Origin: Caccocola sp964450835
GTDB taxonomy: Bacteria; Synergistota; Synergistia; Synergistales; Synergistaceae
Length of the DNA: 64,000 nucleotides
Direction: 5' to 3'
NCBI GenBank assembly: GCA_964450835.1
Contig: CAYVEQ010000001.1
Span: forward strand, 27,197-91,196
A program made the position numbers and the translations under genes. A model generated the notes under the pieces. It did not search any database. It worked only from the letters and a program-made list of their open reading frames with translations, and was not told the DNA's origin. Shown here piece by piece: positions 36,301 to 44,677 of the stretch (position 1 is its first letter; each line of letters starts with the position of its first letter).

Positions 36301-36915
36301 GAGCTTTTCCGCGCAGATGCACGCCGCCTTGGCAATCTCTTTCGGCGTGAGCGCGTTGACTGTATCCGTAAAATCGCGCTCGGCGAAGAGCCCGCCTGAG
36401 CGCTCGCGCCATTCCTCGGGCAGCAGGGATTTTATTTTTTCGAATGACGAGGAGGAAAGCGCCGACTCAAACTCATTCCACCATATGGCTTTCTTCGGCT
36501 CAGGCATTATGACCGAGGCCGGGTCTATATCAAGCGCGAGGCCTGACTCTCTTATCAGCCTCATCGAAAAGGCGTGTATCGTCGAAATATAGGCGTCGTC
36601 CAGGCCCTCTATGCGATCTTTCAGGTGGGCCAGGTCAGCCGGATATTTCTCGTACCACCGCTCAAGAGTCTTTTTTATTCTGTCGAGCATCTCCGCCGCG
36701 GCCTTTTTTGTAAATGTAAGCACCAGTATCTCGTTTACCCCGCAGGCCGGGTCCGACGCCAGCAGCCACGCGAAGCGCTGCGAGAGAGTCTGGGTTTTCC
36801 CAGTGCCGGCTCCCGCGCTTACAACGGTGAGTTTCGCGCCGCTTTTCAGAGCCGCGATTTGGCTCTCCGTGCCTTCTATCAGTGAATGCCATTCCGGCAA
36901 GCCGTTACCTGTCAT
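33322..36915 (-). CDS. addA: AddA-like UvrD helicase with C-terminal RecB-type nuclease
   Basis: Helicase-nuclease subunit for processing double-strand DNA ends before recombination. 1197 residues. Superfamily 1 motifs are complete: Walker A AGAGTGKT (34-41), LTFTKKAAAEM, LVDEFQDTDPLQ, GDQKQSIYRFRNAD, VMTVHAAKGLEFPVV, and YVGCTRARDRLIL. The nuclease follows: GTTDIFW, LRDWKSA, KQLEFYACAL. Unusually for AddA it also has the cysteine set of iron-sulfur RecB nucleases, one in SWCPAAYRMIY and three in CPQCPWRGAC near the C-terminus. It overlaps the end of the AddB-like gene by 11 bases, so the pair is coupled. The gene name follows function and pairing, not proof of orthology. Confidence 0.87.
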   Translation of the reverse strand: MTGNGLPEWHSLIEGTESQIAALKSGAKLTVVSAGAGTGKTQTLSQRFAWLLASDPACGVNEILVLTFTKKAAAEMLDRIKKTLERWYEKYPADLAHLKDRIEGLDDAYISTIHAFSMRLIRESGLALDIDPASVIMPEPKKAIWWNEFESALSSSSFEKIKSLLPEEWRERSGGLFAERDFTDTVNALTPKEIAKAACICAEKLYCAGQSAEELWNCDGSALEKDVASARSVRRELYKLWIGKIILELNSRRVLGGSCDINGAQWKFSCLYENWSRLDETDDDKLAAFCEELFSETLKPLPQGRVKTEIESLLGSPLAEWRDEYVKQLAMAEPPTPAEKRVNTLLCKICAVGWACWDNFRRQENLLTQSDLICYASKAVSSSPKYKTKFKHILVDEFQDTDPLQNALIESLRKEGKATLFIVGDQKQSIYRFRNADLSLFRDYTRRAMDDGEAKYIPLGQNFRTAGALLEKFNAVFGNMWGKSGSPVMYESLAAPENNEAAARRDTAEVPYKRFEIIRACSSYADGKKKDDLSLMLYSAVGREFCEMVKSEAPVWDKDKKDFRPVKWSDFAVLVRARTEYSGIERAFERLGLPCVLLTSKDYFGRGETGDLVNLVSLLDAPDDPMRLAGWLASPFSGTESGEADELIASALARKKRNEPLPLAEAVWEKRPDIMERLDGLRRRALLCGVSEALLSFLKEPRFLENFDGRRRLRVNANIAFLANIASEYERSEDKSLHGCADYLRIASSQENAQEEPDIFGDEVEAVRVMTVHAAKGLEFPVVALAVSEGKSRGLPSVIVSKKYGAAANNYPDFLKDKDAEEAPDDGHTAAYRWEMSSERAAEREESDRLLYVGCTRARDRLILCGTYKKPKEQKNKKKNGAKQDFLGGIIESGICESYTELTEDGKEQRLYAAPAAAPSGAELELKAAGPARLARLSASAYTVISWCPAAYRMIYRQGLFSGWTVKGGGGGTNFGVMAHFLLSRWNFDKESVKAVLPAARGEEFNGMLLRLPAELRGEYASDEARARLRSMLERFAETEECSRLRLAEEKGTLRRETRFRVPLNGTTLVGTTDIFWNDEHGFHLRDWKSAPEESAPRFYYEKQLEFYACALNRCLAAKGKAKTPIDSALIYLDTGERGDMRAYDAGAGDFEKIEKEIENAAVRAVTGDFRGLSGRCPQCPWRGACPERPRKEQVAE

Positions 36916-39772
36916 CGCCCTCGCCCTCCTCCGTCAGAGTTTCTGTATAGGCGCGGATTTCACGCTTGCGGCAGAGAGTGAAAAAACAGCATCTCCTGCA
37001 TATTTCGCTTTTGAAGTCGTACTTAGGGGGATATTCGCCGGCGCGCGCTGAGGCCGCCATTTTTTCCATGACGGAAAGAGCCTCGTCAACGCGGCTTTGA
37101 ACGGTCTCTCTCTTTTTCGCTGTCCCTTCAAAAGCGTAGAGAGGAAAATATTCTTTTGTAAAATAGCCGCCGAGAGAGGGGCCGGTGTGGCCGAGCCACC
37201 CGAAGCCGAGAGTTTCCCCGCCGGTGCTCAGCCCCAAAATCAAGCTGTAAGCCGCGGCCTGAAGTTCTTTTTCATGCGTCCGGCTCCTGCCCAGCTTGTA
37301 GTCGAGCACGACAAAGCCGTTCTCAAAGTAGTCGACCCTGTCTATCCTGCCGGTGAAGATCGCTCCGGCGAATTCATAGTCGTCCAGCTTGATTTCAGTC
37401 TCAGTTTTTATTTTATGAGCCTTGGCGAGGCGCGCTTCAAGCTCGTCCTGCTTCGCGGCCATGTCGAAGATTTGGCGGCTGAGCATATTTTCGTGCCGCG
37501 CGAGACGCGGATCTGTATCCAGCTCGCGGTATTCATCGCCCTTGAAGCGCGTCCAGTTGTCCATAACGTATCCCTGTATCGAGATTTTCCCGTCCTCTGC
37601 CTTGGCGCGGAAAGCGTCGTTCCACACCCTGTGAGCGAGATTCCCCGCCTTTCTTCTGTCATAGAGGGACGCCTGCGCCGTTTCAAAGCCGAGGATGCGC
37701 TCGCACCAGTACATATAGGGGCAGGCGTTCCATCTGTCTATGTCGCTGACGCGGATTTTCGGCAGTTCCTCCCGCGTCGCGCGCCCGATTTTTGTTGTAT
37801 CTCCCCGTTCGGGGAACTCGGGTGAGCGAAGCACTTCCGCCTGAGGAAACCACGGCTTAACGCCGTCCGGCAAAGCGCTCTCAGCTTCGTAGAGCACGGT
37901 TTTCGCCTGTTTCCATGAACGCTCCCCGCCGCTTTCCAGCACGGACTGTAAGAAATGCGACTCGTTGCATTCTTTTCCCTCTTCGTTGTAGACGGCGCGT
38001 GTGACGACCGCGCCAAACCTCCCCGTCGCGAGGACGCGGCGGAATACCGCCTCTTTCTGCTCGCGCTCCTCGCGCAGCTCCGGCAGGTGCGACGGCTCTT
38101 CCGATTTCGCCGAAATCTCGTTGAAGCGCGCTTTTTTGTCGTCCCCCAACAACATCGACTCGCGAAGCACGCCGGGCCAGCTGTTCGCGTCCACTCCCGT
38201 CATTATCCAGCAGCCGTGAGTCGCGAGCGTCGGCGGCGGACCGGCGTAGACCGTCACGGAACCGCTCTGCGGAAGCTGCACGGGGAGCGTGGCCGTCCCG
38301 CTCCATTCGGCGATGAAGGAGACCGCCTCCGCGTCTTTCAGAATAATTCCTGACGCCGGGCCTATATTCTTGGCGTCGTCGGAAAATTTTTCGATTTTCT
38401 TGTCAAGCTCGCCGATAGCCGCCGCGACCTGCCTGACCCTGCTGTCAAGAGTGTCCAGCGCTCCTGCCGTTTCAGCCGCTCTCTCCGCCGCGCGGGCGTC
38501 TTTCAGGAAATCGCGCCACAACGCAAGAGCCATCCCTGGCGTCACGCCGCGTTGAAAGTCGCGGCACAGCCCGTCCGCGCGCAAAAGCGTCTTCGACGCC
38601 TCCTCCGGAAGCGCGGCCAGCCACGAAGCCAGCCCCTCCGGCAGCGATTCGGCTTTATATTCCGGCATCCGCCCGCCGCTGCCGAAGAGCAGCGTGCTTG
38701 AAAGCAGCAGCGTTGTCTCGCGATTGCCCCAGCCGGAGCGGTGCGCGCGCCAGACTGCCTGCGGCAGGCTGCCGAGCTGCGTATCCCCGGCCGTTCCTCC
38801 CTCCTGGAGATTGTATGGAATTTTATATCGCGAAAGGGCGTATTCGGCTATGTGAATCTTTTCGGGACGCACAGACAGTCCTACGGAGCCGTAGCCTGGA
38901 AACCCGCCGAGCGACGTAAGCGCGCCTTCGCCGCAGGCCCACAGAGCGAGTTCGCGCGCGGTCGCCTCAATCTCCAGCTGCGGGCCGGCCGCCTCTATCT
39001 TTACCACGGGAACGCTCCATTTGGCTCTGTCGTCGTATAATTCGTTCAGCTGCAATATCCCGTCGTGAAAGCTGCCAAGCCCCGTTTCCGGCTGGAACAT
39101 ATCAAGCTCGGCAAATTCGCTCAAAGTTTTTATAAGTTTCAGCTGCGACGATGCAAATGAGAGAAATCCGGCAAAGACAATTTTTTCTATGCCGGCAACG
39201 AAGCGCCGCCCCTCTTCCGTGAGCACTTTCCGGCGGGCAGCGGTAAATACCTGAGCCGCGTCAATGAGGCGGTACTTGTCAAGATAGTTTATATAGCGTT
39301 CGTAAAGCTCCGCAAGCACGGCTTCCGGCGAAAAGCGACCGCCGGCGCCGACGGCCGCGCGCAGGGAATCGGGCGAAACTTCCTCGGCGAGCAGGTCTTT
39401 TATATTCGCGCCCAGAACGGAGACAAAACCGCGGTGTCTGTAGCCCGGCTCAAGTTCCCCGCCTTCTTTCGCGGCTTCTTCGAGAAACCCTGAGATCAGG
39501 TGTTTCAGTATAAGCCTATGGTCGGGCGGATCTATTTTGCGTTCAAAAAGGCCCGTAACGCGCTGAAGTTCTGAGAGCAGCTCCGACGCCGTCCATATGG
39601 AAGGGCCGGCGCCGAAATACGGGGTCTCTCCGCATATCAGCTTCATCATGACGTCGCGGTCAAGCCGCACAGGGACAATGAACAGCGCCTTCTCCCCGTG
39701 CTCCGCGTAAATCTCTGATAAAGCCTCTTTTTCATCCGCGATGTTGAAGTAACTGTGAACCGTCAGCGGCAT
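36905..39772 (-). CDS. addB: AddB-like nuclease subunit with Fe-S cluster signature
   Basis: Partner of the AddA-like protein. About 955 residues. The C-terminal PD-(D/E)XK nuclease is clear (GRIDRVDYF, VVLDYKLGRS, KELQAAAYSL), bracketed by the Fe-S cysteines of AddB: one in CPYMYWCERILGF and a cluster CRRCCFFTLC at the end. The central region is a helicase-like scaffold without intact motifs, as in AddB. The N-terminal Walker A found in Bacillus AddB is missing; the region reads KALFIVPVRLDRD. I chose the ATG at 39772, with GGAGG seven bases upstream; the open frame reaches 39907, but that ATG would lie at the predicted transcription start. Confidence 0.85.
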   Translation of the reverse strand: MPLTVHSYFNIADEKEALSEIYAEHGEKALFIVPVRLDRDVMMKLICGETPYFGAGPSIWTASELLSELQRVTGLFERKIDPPDHRLILKHLISGFLEEAAKEGGELEPGYRHRGFVSVLGANIKDLLAEEVSPDSLRAAVGAGGRFSPEAVLAELYERYINYLDKYRLIDAAQVFTAARRKVLTEEGRRFVAGIEKIVFAGFLSFASSQLKLIKTLSEFAELDMFQPETGLGSFHDGILQLNELYDDRAKWSVPVVKIEAAGPQLEIEATARELALWACGEGALTSLGGFPGYGSVGLSVRPEKIHIAEYALSRYKIPYNLQEGGTAGDTQLGSLPQAVWRAHRSGWGNRETTLLLSSTLLFGSGGRMPEYKAESLPEGLASWLAALPEEASKTLLRADGLCRDFQRGVTPGMALALWRDFLKDARAAERAAETAGALDTLDSRVRQVAAAIGELDKKIEKFSDDAKNIGPASGIILKDAEAVSFIAEWSGTATLPVQLPQSGSVTVYAGPPPTLATHGCWIMTGVDANSWPGVLRESMLLGDDKKARFNEISAKSEEPSHLPELREEREQKEAVFRRVLATGRFGAVVTRAVYNEEGKECNESHFLQSVLESGGERSWKQAKTVLYEAESALPDGVKPWFPQAEVLRSPEFPERGDTTKIGRATREELPKIRVSDIDRWNACPYMYWCERILGFETAQASLYDRRKAGNLAHRVWNDAFRAKAEDGKISIQGYVMDNWTRFKGDEYRELDTDPRLARHENMLSRQIFDMAAKQDELEARLAKAHKIKTETEIKLDDYEFAGAIFTGRIDRVDYFENGFVVLDYKLGRSRTHEKELQAAAYSLILGLSTGGETLGFGWLGHTGPSLGGYFTKEYFPLYAFEGTAKKRETVQSRVDEALSVMEKMAASARAGEYPPKYDFKSEICRRCCFFTLCRKREIRAYTETLTEEGEGDDR

Positions 39773-39915
39773 ATTACACCTCCGTCCTCCTCGCGCGCGT
39801 CGCCGCGGCACGGTTTTTGCCGCGCTTTCGCGCGACGGCGCTTTCTGCTTTTTTGTTCGCCGCGTATCCGTCAGCCCGTCGCCTCTTTGCCGCGGGAACG
39901 GGCGCATGTTAATCT

Positions 39916-39944
39916 ATTATAAGACAGCCGGCCGCTCACGTCAG
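39916..39944 (-). promoter_or_regulatory. Promoter of the addB-addA pair
   Basis: Minus strand: CTGACG, 17-base spacer, TATAAT. It predicts a leader of about 135 bases to the addB start. Confidence 0.6.
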
Positions 39945-39970
39945 CATTCACGCGTCAAACGGGTGAATGC
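39944..39970. repeat. Inverted repeat next to the addB promoter
   Basis: GCATTCAC, 11-base spacer, GTGAATGC; perfect eight-base arms abutting the -35 box of the addB promoter. It could be a regulator site. There is no open gene here. Confidence 0.4.
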
Positions 39971-40108
39971 ATGCGCGCGTACGCCTTATACAAAAGCGCA
40001 CGCGCCCTCCCTCCCCCGGCGGCAAGTTTCGCAGCCGCGACACGCCGCCGAAAGAACGCGCGGCTTTGCCTGCCGCGCGGACTTGCCCCACGCACCGGCG
40101 TTGTGCGA

Positions 40109-40385
40109 TATAATATAGAAAGAAGCGGCCGCGCACAGAAAGGTGAAAAAAACGGAAAGAGAAAAAACAATCGGCAAAAGGTACAGGAACGGCAAAGCCT
40201 CAAGTCCCGGCCGGAATTGCCGGCAGAGAGCAAAAAACTGCCCTCGCCGTCGGCGGGCAGCGTTCGGGACAATTCGGGGGCAAAAATACATTCGCGGCAT
40301 TATCGGAGCTTCAAACTTCTGCGGAACTGCTGCCGAGGCTTAACCGCCCGCGGCAATTACAAGACTTAAAAACGGAGGAACACAA
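40109..40385 (+). promoter_or_regulatory. -10 box and roughly 265-base leader of the propeller gene
   Basis: A perfect TATAAT at 40109-40114 is the only good promoter element ahead of the propeller gene; its -35 is weak. The leader from about 40121 to 40385 is long and starts A-rich. It contains several short open frames, none with a convincing start and ribosome site, and one frame without any start codon whose stop overlaps the next ATG (AAATGA). I see no known riboswitch. The rest of 39973-40108 holds nothing I can identify. Confidence 0.4.
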
Positions 40386-41489
40386 ATGAAAAGAAAAGCA
40401 CTGAAAATAATCATCGCGTCGGCTCTGATGGCGGCTGTCGCGGGCGCCGCCGGCGCGGAGGAGTGGCCTCTCTTTAAAAACAACGCCGAACGAAACGGCT
40501 GCCGCGCCTCCGCCGGCGCAAGCCGCTCCATTGAGGGAAAGGTCGAGTGGCGCGTCCCCATTCCGACAGACACTTCGTCGTCCCCCGCCGTTTCCGGCGA
40601 AACGGTCTACCTCGGCACAAACGAAGGCTCGATGTACGCCTTCAGCGTGAAGACAGGCGAGGAGAGATGGCGCTTCGGCACAGGCAACTGGATAACGACT
40701 GCGCCCGCCGTCTACGGCGGACGGGTCTTTGTCACGAGTTATGACAGCAAACTGTACTGCGCCGACGCCCTGACAGGCGACCAGATATGGCAGTTCACCA
40801 CCTCGGGCAACGCGCGCAGCTCTCCGGCGGCCGCAGACGGCGTGGTATATTTCGGCTCGGACGACGAATATGTCTATGCCGTGACGATTAAGACGGGCTG
40901 GCAGAAATGGAAATTCAAGACAGACGACGCGGTGACAGGGTCGCCGGTCATAGCGGGCGGCGTTTTGTACATCGGCAACCGCGGCGGGAAACTTTACGCG
41001 ATTGACTGCGAAACGGGAAAGCAGAAATGGCGCGCGATAGTCGGCGGCTCGATAACGGCGGCTCCCGCCGTGAGCGGCGGCCTGCTCTACTTCGCGAGCC
41101 TGGACGGCAAACTCTACTGCGCGAGGATAAAGCACGAGGCCGTGGTATGGAGCTACGACGCCAAGGCGCAGATAGAGACGTCGCCGTTAGTCTGCGACGG
41201 CAGGGTCATATTCGGCGACATATCGGGGAAGGTCACGGCGCTCGACGCGCAAAGCGGAGCATTAGCCTGGACGTTCGACGCGGGCGGCTCCGTTTTTTCG
41301 TCTCCGGCGCAGTACGGAGGGACATTGTTTATCGGGGCGGACGGCGGCAGATTTTTCGCTCTCGACGCGAAAACGGGAAAGGTTAAATGGGCGCTTGAAC
41401 TCGGAGGAGATATTGCCGCCTCTCCGGCACTGTCGGATGGACGCGTCATAGTGCCTACGACCGCGGGCGAACTGATCTCGATAAGATAA
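40386..41489 (+). CDS. Exported PQQ-like eight-bladed beta-propeller protein
   Basis: 367 residues with a Sec signal peptide (cleavage likely after AGA near residue 24; no lipobox Cys). The mature protein consists of eight repeats of about 40 residues, each with the pattern SPAV..G.VY.G...G.LYA.D..TG...W.F. The N-terminal strand KVEWRVP supplies the last strand of blade eight, a velcro closure. This is the fold of PQQ enzymes and BamB, but the PQQ-binding and metal residues of quinoprotein dehydrogenases are not evident. A scaffold or assembly role in the periplasm is more likely, which is inference. GGAGG precedes the ATG. It is followed by a two-way terminator. Confidence 0.85.
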   Translation: MKRKALKIIIASALMAAVAGAAGAEEWPLFKNNAERNGCRASAGASRSIEGKVEWRVPIPTDTSSSPAVSGETVYLGTNEGSMYAFSVKTGEERWRFGTGNWITTAPAVYGGRVFVTSYDSKLYCADALTGDQIWQFTTSGNARSSPAAADGVVYFGSDDEYVYAVTIKTGWQKWKFKTDDAVTGSPVIAGGVLYIGNRGGKLYAIDCETGKQKWRAIVGGSITAAPAVSGGLLYFASLDGKLYCARIKHEAVVWSYDAKAQIETSPLVCDGRVIFGDISGKVTALDAQSGALAWTFDAGGSVFSSPAQYGGTLFIGADGGRFFALDAKTGKVKWALELGGDIAASPALSDGRVIVPTTAGELISIR

Positions 41490-41555
41490 CGCGGATTCGT
41501 TATCCTGCCGTGCGGCGGCGTCTCCCCTGCCAGCACGCATAAAACGCAAAAACAA

Positions 41556-41590
41556 ACCGCCGGCGCGTCGCATCCGCTCCGGCGGTTTTC
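41556..41590. terminator. Two-way terminator between the propeller gene and lysA
   Basis: Eight-pair stem ACCGCCGG/CCGGCGGT with TTTT on the plus strand and TTGTTTTTG on the minus strand. Confidence 0.85.
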
Positions 41591-41607
41591 CATACTCGCA
41601 TCAAAAC

Positions 41608-42816
41608 TTAAAAATTCTTCGCGAGACTCTCAAATGTATCGGCGGCGCGTATCAGCCGCAGGCTTCCGTCGCGTGCTTTCAGCACCTCGGCCGGACGCAG
41701 ACGGCAGTTGTAGTTTGAAGCCATCGAATAGCCGTAGGCTCCGGCGTTCATTACCGCGATAAAATCTCCCTCCTCCACGTGAGGCAGCTCGCGCTGCTTC
41801 GCGATAATATCCCCGCTTTCACAGATGTTGCCGACGACATTCACCGTCTTTCCGCCGCCAGTTTCCCCGCGGTTTGAAAGAACTTCCAGTTCATGATAGG
41901 CGTCGTAAAGCACCGGACGCATGAGGACGTTGAAGCCTATATCGGTGCCGACGTAGGTTTCCCCGTAATTTTCTTTAACCGATGTCACAGTGCCGATCAG
42001 GACGCCGCACTCCGCGCTGATGTAACGCCCCGGCTCGCATTTGAAATGCACGAGCTTGTTGTCGTATCCCGCCGTAAATGCGTCAAGCAGCGGGAAAAGC
42101 GCGTCGCGGAGGGCTGTCAGGTCAAGCCGCTCTTCACCCGGCCGGTAAGGCACGCCGAATCCGCCGCCGAAATCTATAAATTCAAGGCCCGGGAAATTTT
42201 CGGCGGCCATCTCAAGCAGAGATGCCGCTGCATTCACGTACGGCGCGGGGTCAAGGAAGAGCGAACCGATGTGCTGATTGACTCCGATGAGCTTCATGTC
42301 GTGCCTGTCGATTATTTCTTTAACCTCACGGCAGAATCGCGGGTCCACGCCGAATTTCGTCTTTTTGCCGGCGGTCACGACCTTGTCGCAGTGGCCGGCC
42401 CCTACGCCGGGATTGAAACGTACTGCTACTCTCCCGCCGCGGTTTATGCGGCCATAAGTCTCAAGCTGGGCAAGCGAATCGACACTCACGATGATGCCGC
42501 GGTCGATACAGAAACGGAACTCGTCCTCCGAGACATTGTTGCTGATATAAAAAATTTCGTCGCTCTGAAAGCCGGCCTTCTCGATAAGATAAACCTCGCC
42601 CGGCGACATCGCGTCGGCGCCGTACCCCTCCTCCCTTATTATTTTAAGCAGGGAAAGGTTCGTGTTCGCCTTTACGGAATAGCTCGGAACAATCCTGCCT
42701 TCAAACGCTTTTTTCAGCTCGCGGCAGCGCTCTCTTAAAATTTCCTCGCAGTAAACGTAAACCGGGGAACAGTATTCCGAAGTTATATCGGCGGCTTCGT
42801 TGTAATTTAAAAACAT
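41608..42816 (-). CDS. lysA: Diaminopimelate decarboxylase
   Basis: PLP enzyme for the last step of lysine synthesis: meso-diaminopimelate to lysine. 402 residues, alanine-racemase fold. Lys49 in SYSVKAN binds PLP. The glycine-rich loop FGGGFGVPY, the catalytic Cys region GNICESGD and the end motif GAYGYSMASNYN are present. HIGS and the CEPGR segment match decarboxylases of diaminopimelate, rather than ornithine or carboxynorspermidine enzymes. The ATG at 42816 has GAGAGG eight bases upstream (a GTG nine bases earlier is in frame). It starts 16 bases after malic enzyme, so the two may share a transcript. Confidence 0.93.
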   Translation of the reverse strand: MFLNYNEAADITSEYCSPVYVYCEEILRERCRELKKAFEGRIVPSYSVKANTNLSLLKIIREEGYGADAMSPGEVYLIEKAGFQSDEIFYISNNVSEDEFRFCIDRGIIVSVDSLAQLETYGRINRGGRVAVRFNPGVGAGHCDKVVTAGKKTKFGVDPRFCREVKEIIDRHDMKLIGVNQHIGSLFLDPAPYVNAAASLLEMAAENFPGLEFIDFGGGFGVPYRPGEERLDLTALRDALFPLLDAFTAGYDNKLVHFKCEPGRYISAECGVLIGTVTSVKENYGETYVGTDIGFNVLMRPVLYDAYHELEVLSNRGETGGGKTVNVVGNICESGDIIAKQRELPHVEEGDFIAVMNAGAYGYSMASNYNCRLRPAEVLKARDGSLRLIRAADTFESLAKNF

Positions 42817-42832
42817 CGCGTTCACCTCTCTA

Positions 42833-44014
42833 TTAAATTCTCGCTACGCCGGAATCTCTCGCGGCCTTCGCGACGGCAGCGGCCACGGCCGGAACGACGC
42901 GCGCGTCAAGCGCGGAGGGAATTATATACTCCGGCGAAAGCTCTCTTTCTGGGACAAGCGAGGCGAGAGCCTCCGATGCCGCGAGCTTCATCGCCTCGTT
43001 TATCCTGCGCGCGCGGACGTCGAGCGCCCCGCGGAAAATTCCCGGAAACCCCAGACAGTTATTGACCTGATTCGGGAAATCGCTGCGTCCCGTGGCAACA
43101 ACGGAAGCCCCTGCGGCGAGCGCCTCATCCGGGAATATTTCGGGAGTCGGGTTCGCCATCGCGAAAACGACGGGCGACGGAGCCATGCTGCGCACCATAT
43201 CGCCTGTCAGAAGCCCGGGCCTTGAAACGCCGAGGAAAGCGTCGGCACCCTTTAGGACATCGGCTAACGTGCCTCTCCTGTGTTCCGGGTTCGTAACCCT
43301 GGCCAGCTCGGCCTGCGCCGGGTTAAGCCCCTCCGTGCAGCCGTCGCAGAGAGCGCCGTTTATATCGCACATGATGATATTTTTCACGCCTGCGGCGAGG
43401 AAATAGCGGGCTATCGAACTTCCTGCGGCGCCCGCGCCGTTGATGACGAGGAGTGAATCCTCAAGGCTTCGGCCGGTAAGTTTCAGCGCGTTCTTATAAG
43501 CCGCGAGTGCTATGACCGCCGTGCCGTGCTGGTCGTCGTGAAAAACGGGAATATCGAGCTTCTCCTGAAGCCTGCGTTCTATCTCAAAGCAGCGGGGAGC
43601 TGAAATATCCTCAAGGTTTATGCCGCCGAACGAAACCGCTATCCTCGACACTGTTTCGACAAATTCATCCACATCTTTTGTCGCTACAGCCAGAGGGATA
43701 GAGTCTATACCGGCAAAACGCTTGAAAAGGCAGCTCTTGCCCTCCATGACCGGAAGCGACGCGGCGGGGCCGATGTCTCCTAAGCCGAGCACGGCCGAGC
43801 CGTCTGTAATGACGGCGACAAGATTATTTTTGACGGTTAAGTTCCACAGTTCCTCTTCGTTGCGCTTTATCGCGCGGCAGGGCTCAGCGACACCCGGAGT
43901 GTACACAAGAGAAAGATCTTCCATGCTTTCTATATTTTTGCGGCACTCCACATTCAGTTTGCCTTTCATCGTCCTGTGCATCTCAAGCGAACGTTCAAAA
44001 ATATCTTCTTTCAT
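42833..44014 (-). CDS. NAD(P)-dependent malic enzyme
   Basis: Oxidative decarboxylation of malate to pyruvate and CO2. 393 residues, the short bacterial form without a C-terminal phosphotransacetylase domain. Seen: the Tyr motif LVYTPGVAEPC, the Lys/Asp site VITDGSAVLGLGDIG, metal ligands around FHDDQHGTA, the dinucleotide fold INGAGAAGSS, and NPTPEI. The start has GGAGG ten bases upstream. It links C4 acids to pyruvate, consistent with an organism living on amino acids. NAD or NADP preference cannot be read with confidence. Confidence 0.94.
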   Translation of the reverse strand: MKEDIFERSLEMHRTMKGKLNVECRKNIESMEDLSLVYTPGVAEPCRAIKRNEEELWNLTVKNNLVAVITDGSAVLGLGDIGPAASLPVMEGKSCLFKRFAGIDSIPLAVATKDVDEFVETVSRIAVSFGGINLEDISAPRCFEIERRLQEKLDIPVFHDDQHGTAVIALAAYKNALKLTGRSLEDSLLVINGAGAAGSSIARYFLAAGVKNIIMCDINGALCDGCTEGLNPAQAELARVTNPEHRRGTLADVLKGADAFLGVSRPGLLTGDMVRSMAPSPVVFAMANPTPEIFPDEALAAGASVVATGRSDFPNQVNNCLGFPGIFRGALDVRARRINEAMKLAASEALASLVPERELSPEYIIPSALDARVVPAVAAAVAKAARDSGVARI

Positions 44015-44104
44015 AATCTTACTGCCTCCGGATCCTATGAACGGTTTTAGAACTTTTTTATTTACTTTGCAGATTTTTTGCCGAGAGCCATATGGCACTT
44101 TGAT

Positions 44105-44110
44105 ATTATA
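44105..44110 (-). promoter_or_regulatory. Possible -10 box for malic enzyme in the divergent spacer
   Basis: Minus strand TATAAT, about 90 bases before the malic enzyme start; the -35 is poor. The same A/T-rich spot can read TATTAT or TATACT toward the FmdE-type gene, so both directions may start here. Confidence 0.3.
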
Positions 44111-44145
44111 CTTGTAAAAAAACAGGAAGGACAGATAAGATCGTC

Positions 44146-44661
44146 ATGAATCACAAAGACTTGTACGGGAAATGCGCGGAATTTCACGGCCATTCATGCG
44201 GCGGACTGATGATAGGCTTCAGAGCCGCTCTCTGCGCCATGGAACGTTTCGGCCTGGAAGAACGTGCCTGCGACGAAGAAATCGTCTGCGTTTCCGAAAA
44301 CGACGCCTGCGGGATCGACGCCATACAGACCCTGCTCGGGTGCACCTCAGGCAAAGGCAATCTGATTATCCGGCAGCGGGGCAAACAGGCGTTCACCTTC
44401 TACCATAGAAAAAGCGGCAAGTCTTTCCGCGTTTCGCTGAAAAATCTGGACTTCCCCGACAGGGAAACAAAACGCGCGTTCATGGAACAGGCGCCGTCAG
44501 AAGAAATTTTTGATTTTTCGGAGGCTCCGGCGCCGTTTCCCGCTCAGGCAAGAATTTATCCGTCGCGCCTTTGCGACGCGTGCGGCGAGAAAACCGCGGA
44601 GCCGTGGCTCCGTGTGAAGGACGGGAAACTGCTTTGCATAGATTGCGCTGAGAAACTATAA
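44146..44661 (+). CDS. FmdE-type protein with C-terminal zinc ribbon
   Basis: 171 residues. The N-terminal 110 residues match the FmdE/GSU family: HGHSCGGLMIGFRAA near the start and SENDACGIDAIQTLLGCTSGKGNL. The conserved His/Cys pair and the Cys residues suggest metal binding. A CxxC ... CxxC zinc ribbon (CDACGEKT, CIDCAEKL) ends the protein. In methanogens FmdE is linked to molybdenum formylmethanofuran dehydrogenase, but bacteria without that enzyme often carry stand-alone copies whose job is unknown; a role in metal handling is speculative. The ribosome site is weak (GGAAGG 15 bases upstream). It is divergent from malic enzyme. Confidence 0.85.
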   Translation: MNHKDLYGKCAEFHGHSCGGLMIGFRAALCAMERFGLEERACDEEIVCVSENDACGIDAIQTLLGCTSGKGNLIIRQRGKQAFTFYHRKSGKSFRVSLKNLDFPDRETKRAFMEQAPSEEIFDFSEAPAPFPAQARIYPSRLCDACGEKTAEPWLRVKDGKLLCIDCAEKL

Positions 44662-44677
44662 CGACCGCGCGGTCTTT

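Noticed and set aside
39971..40369. A 132-codon frame upstream of the propeller gene
   Set aside because: Its start would precede the -10 box, it has no ribosome site, and composition is Arg/Lys-rich without pattern.
40311..41135. A 274-codon minus-strand frame
   Set aside because: Antisense to the propeller repeats; its own pseudo-repeats mirror them.
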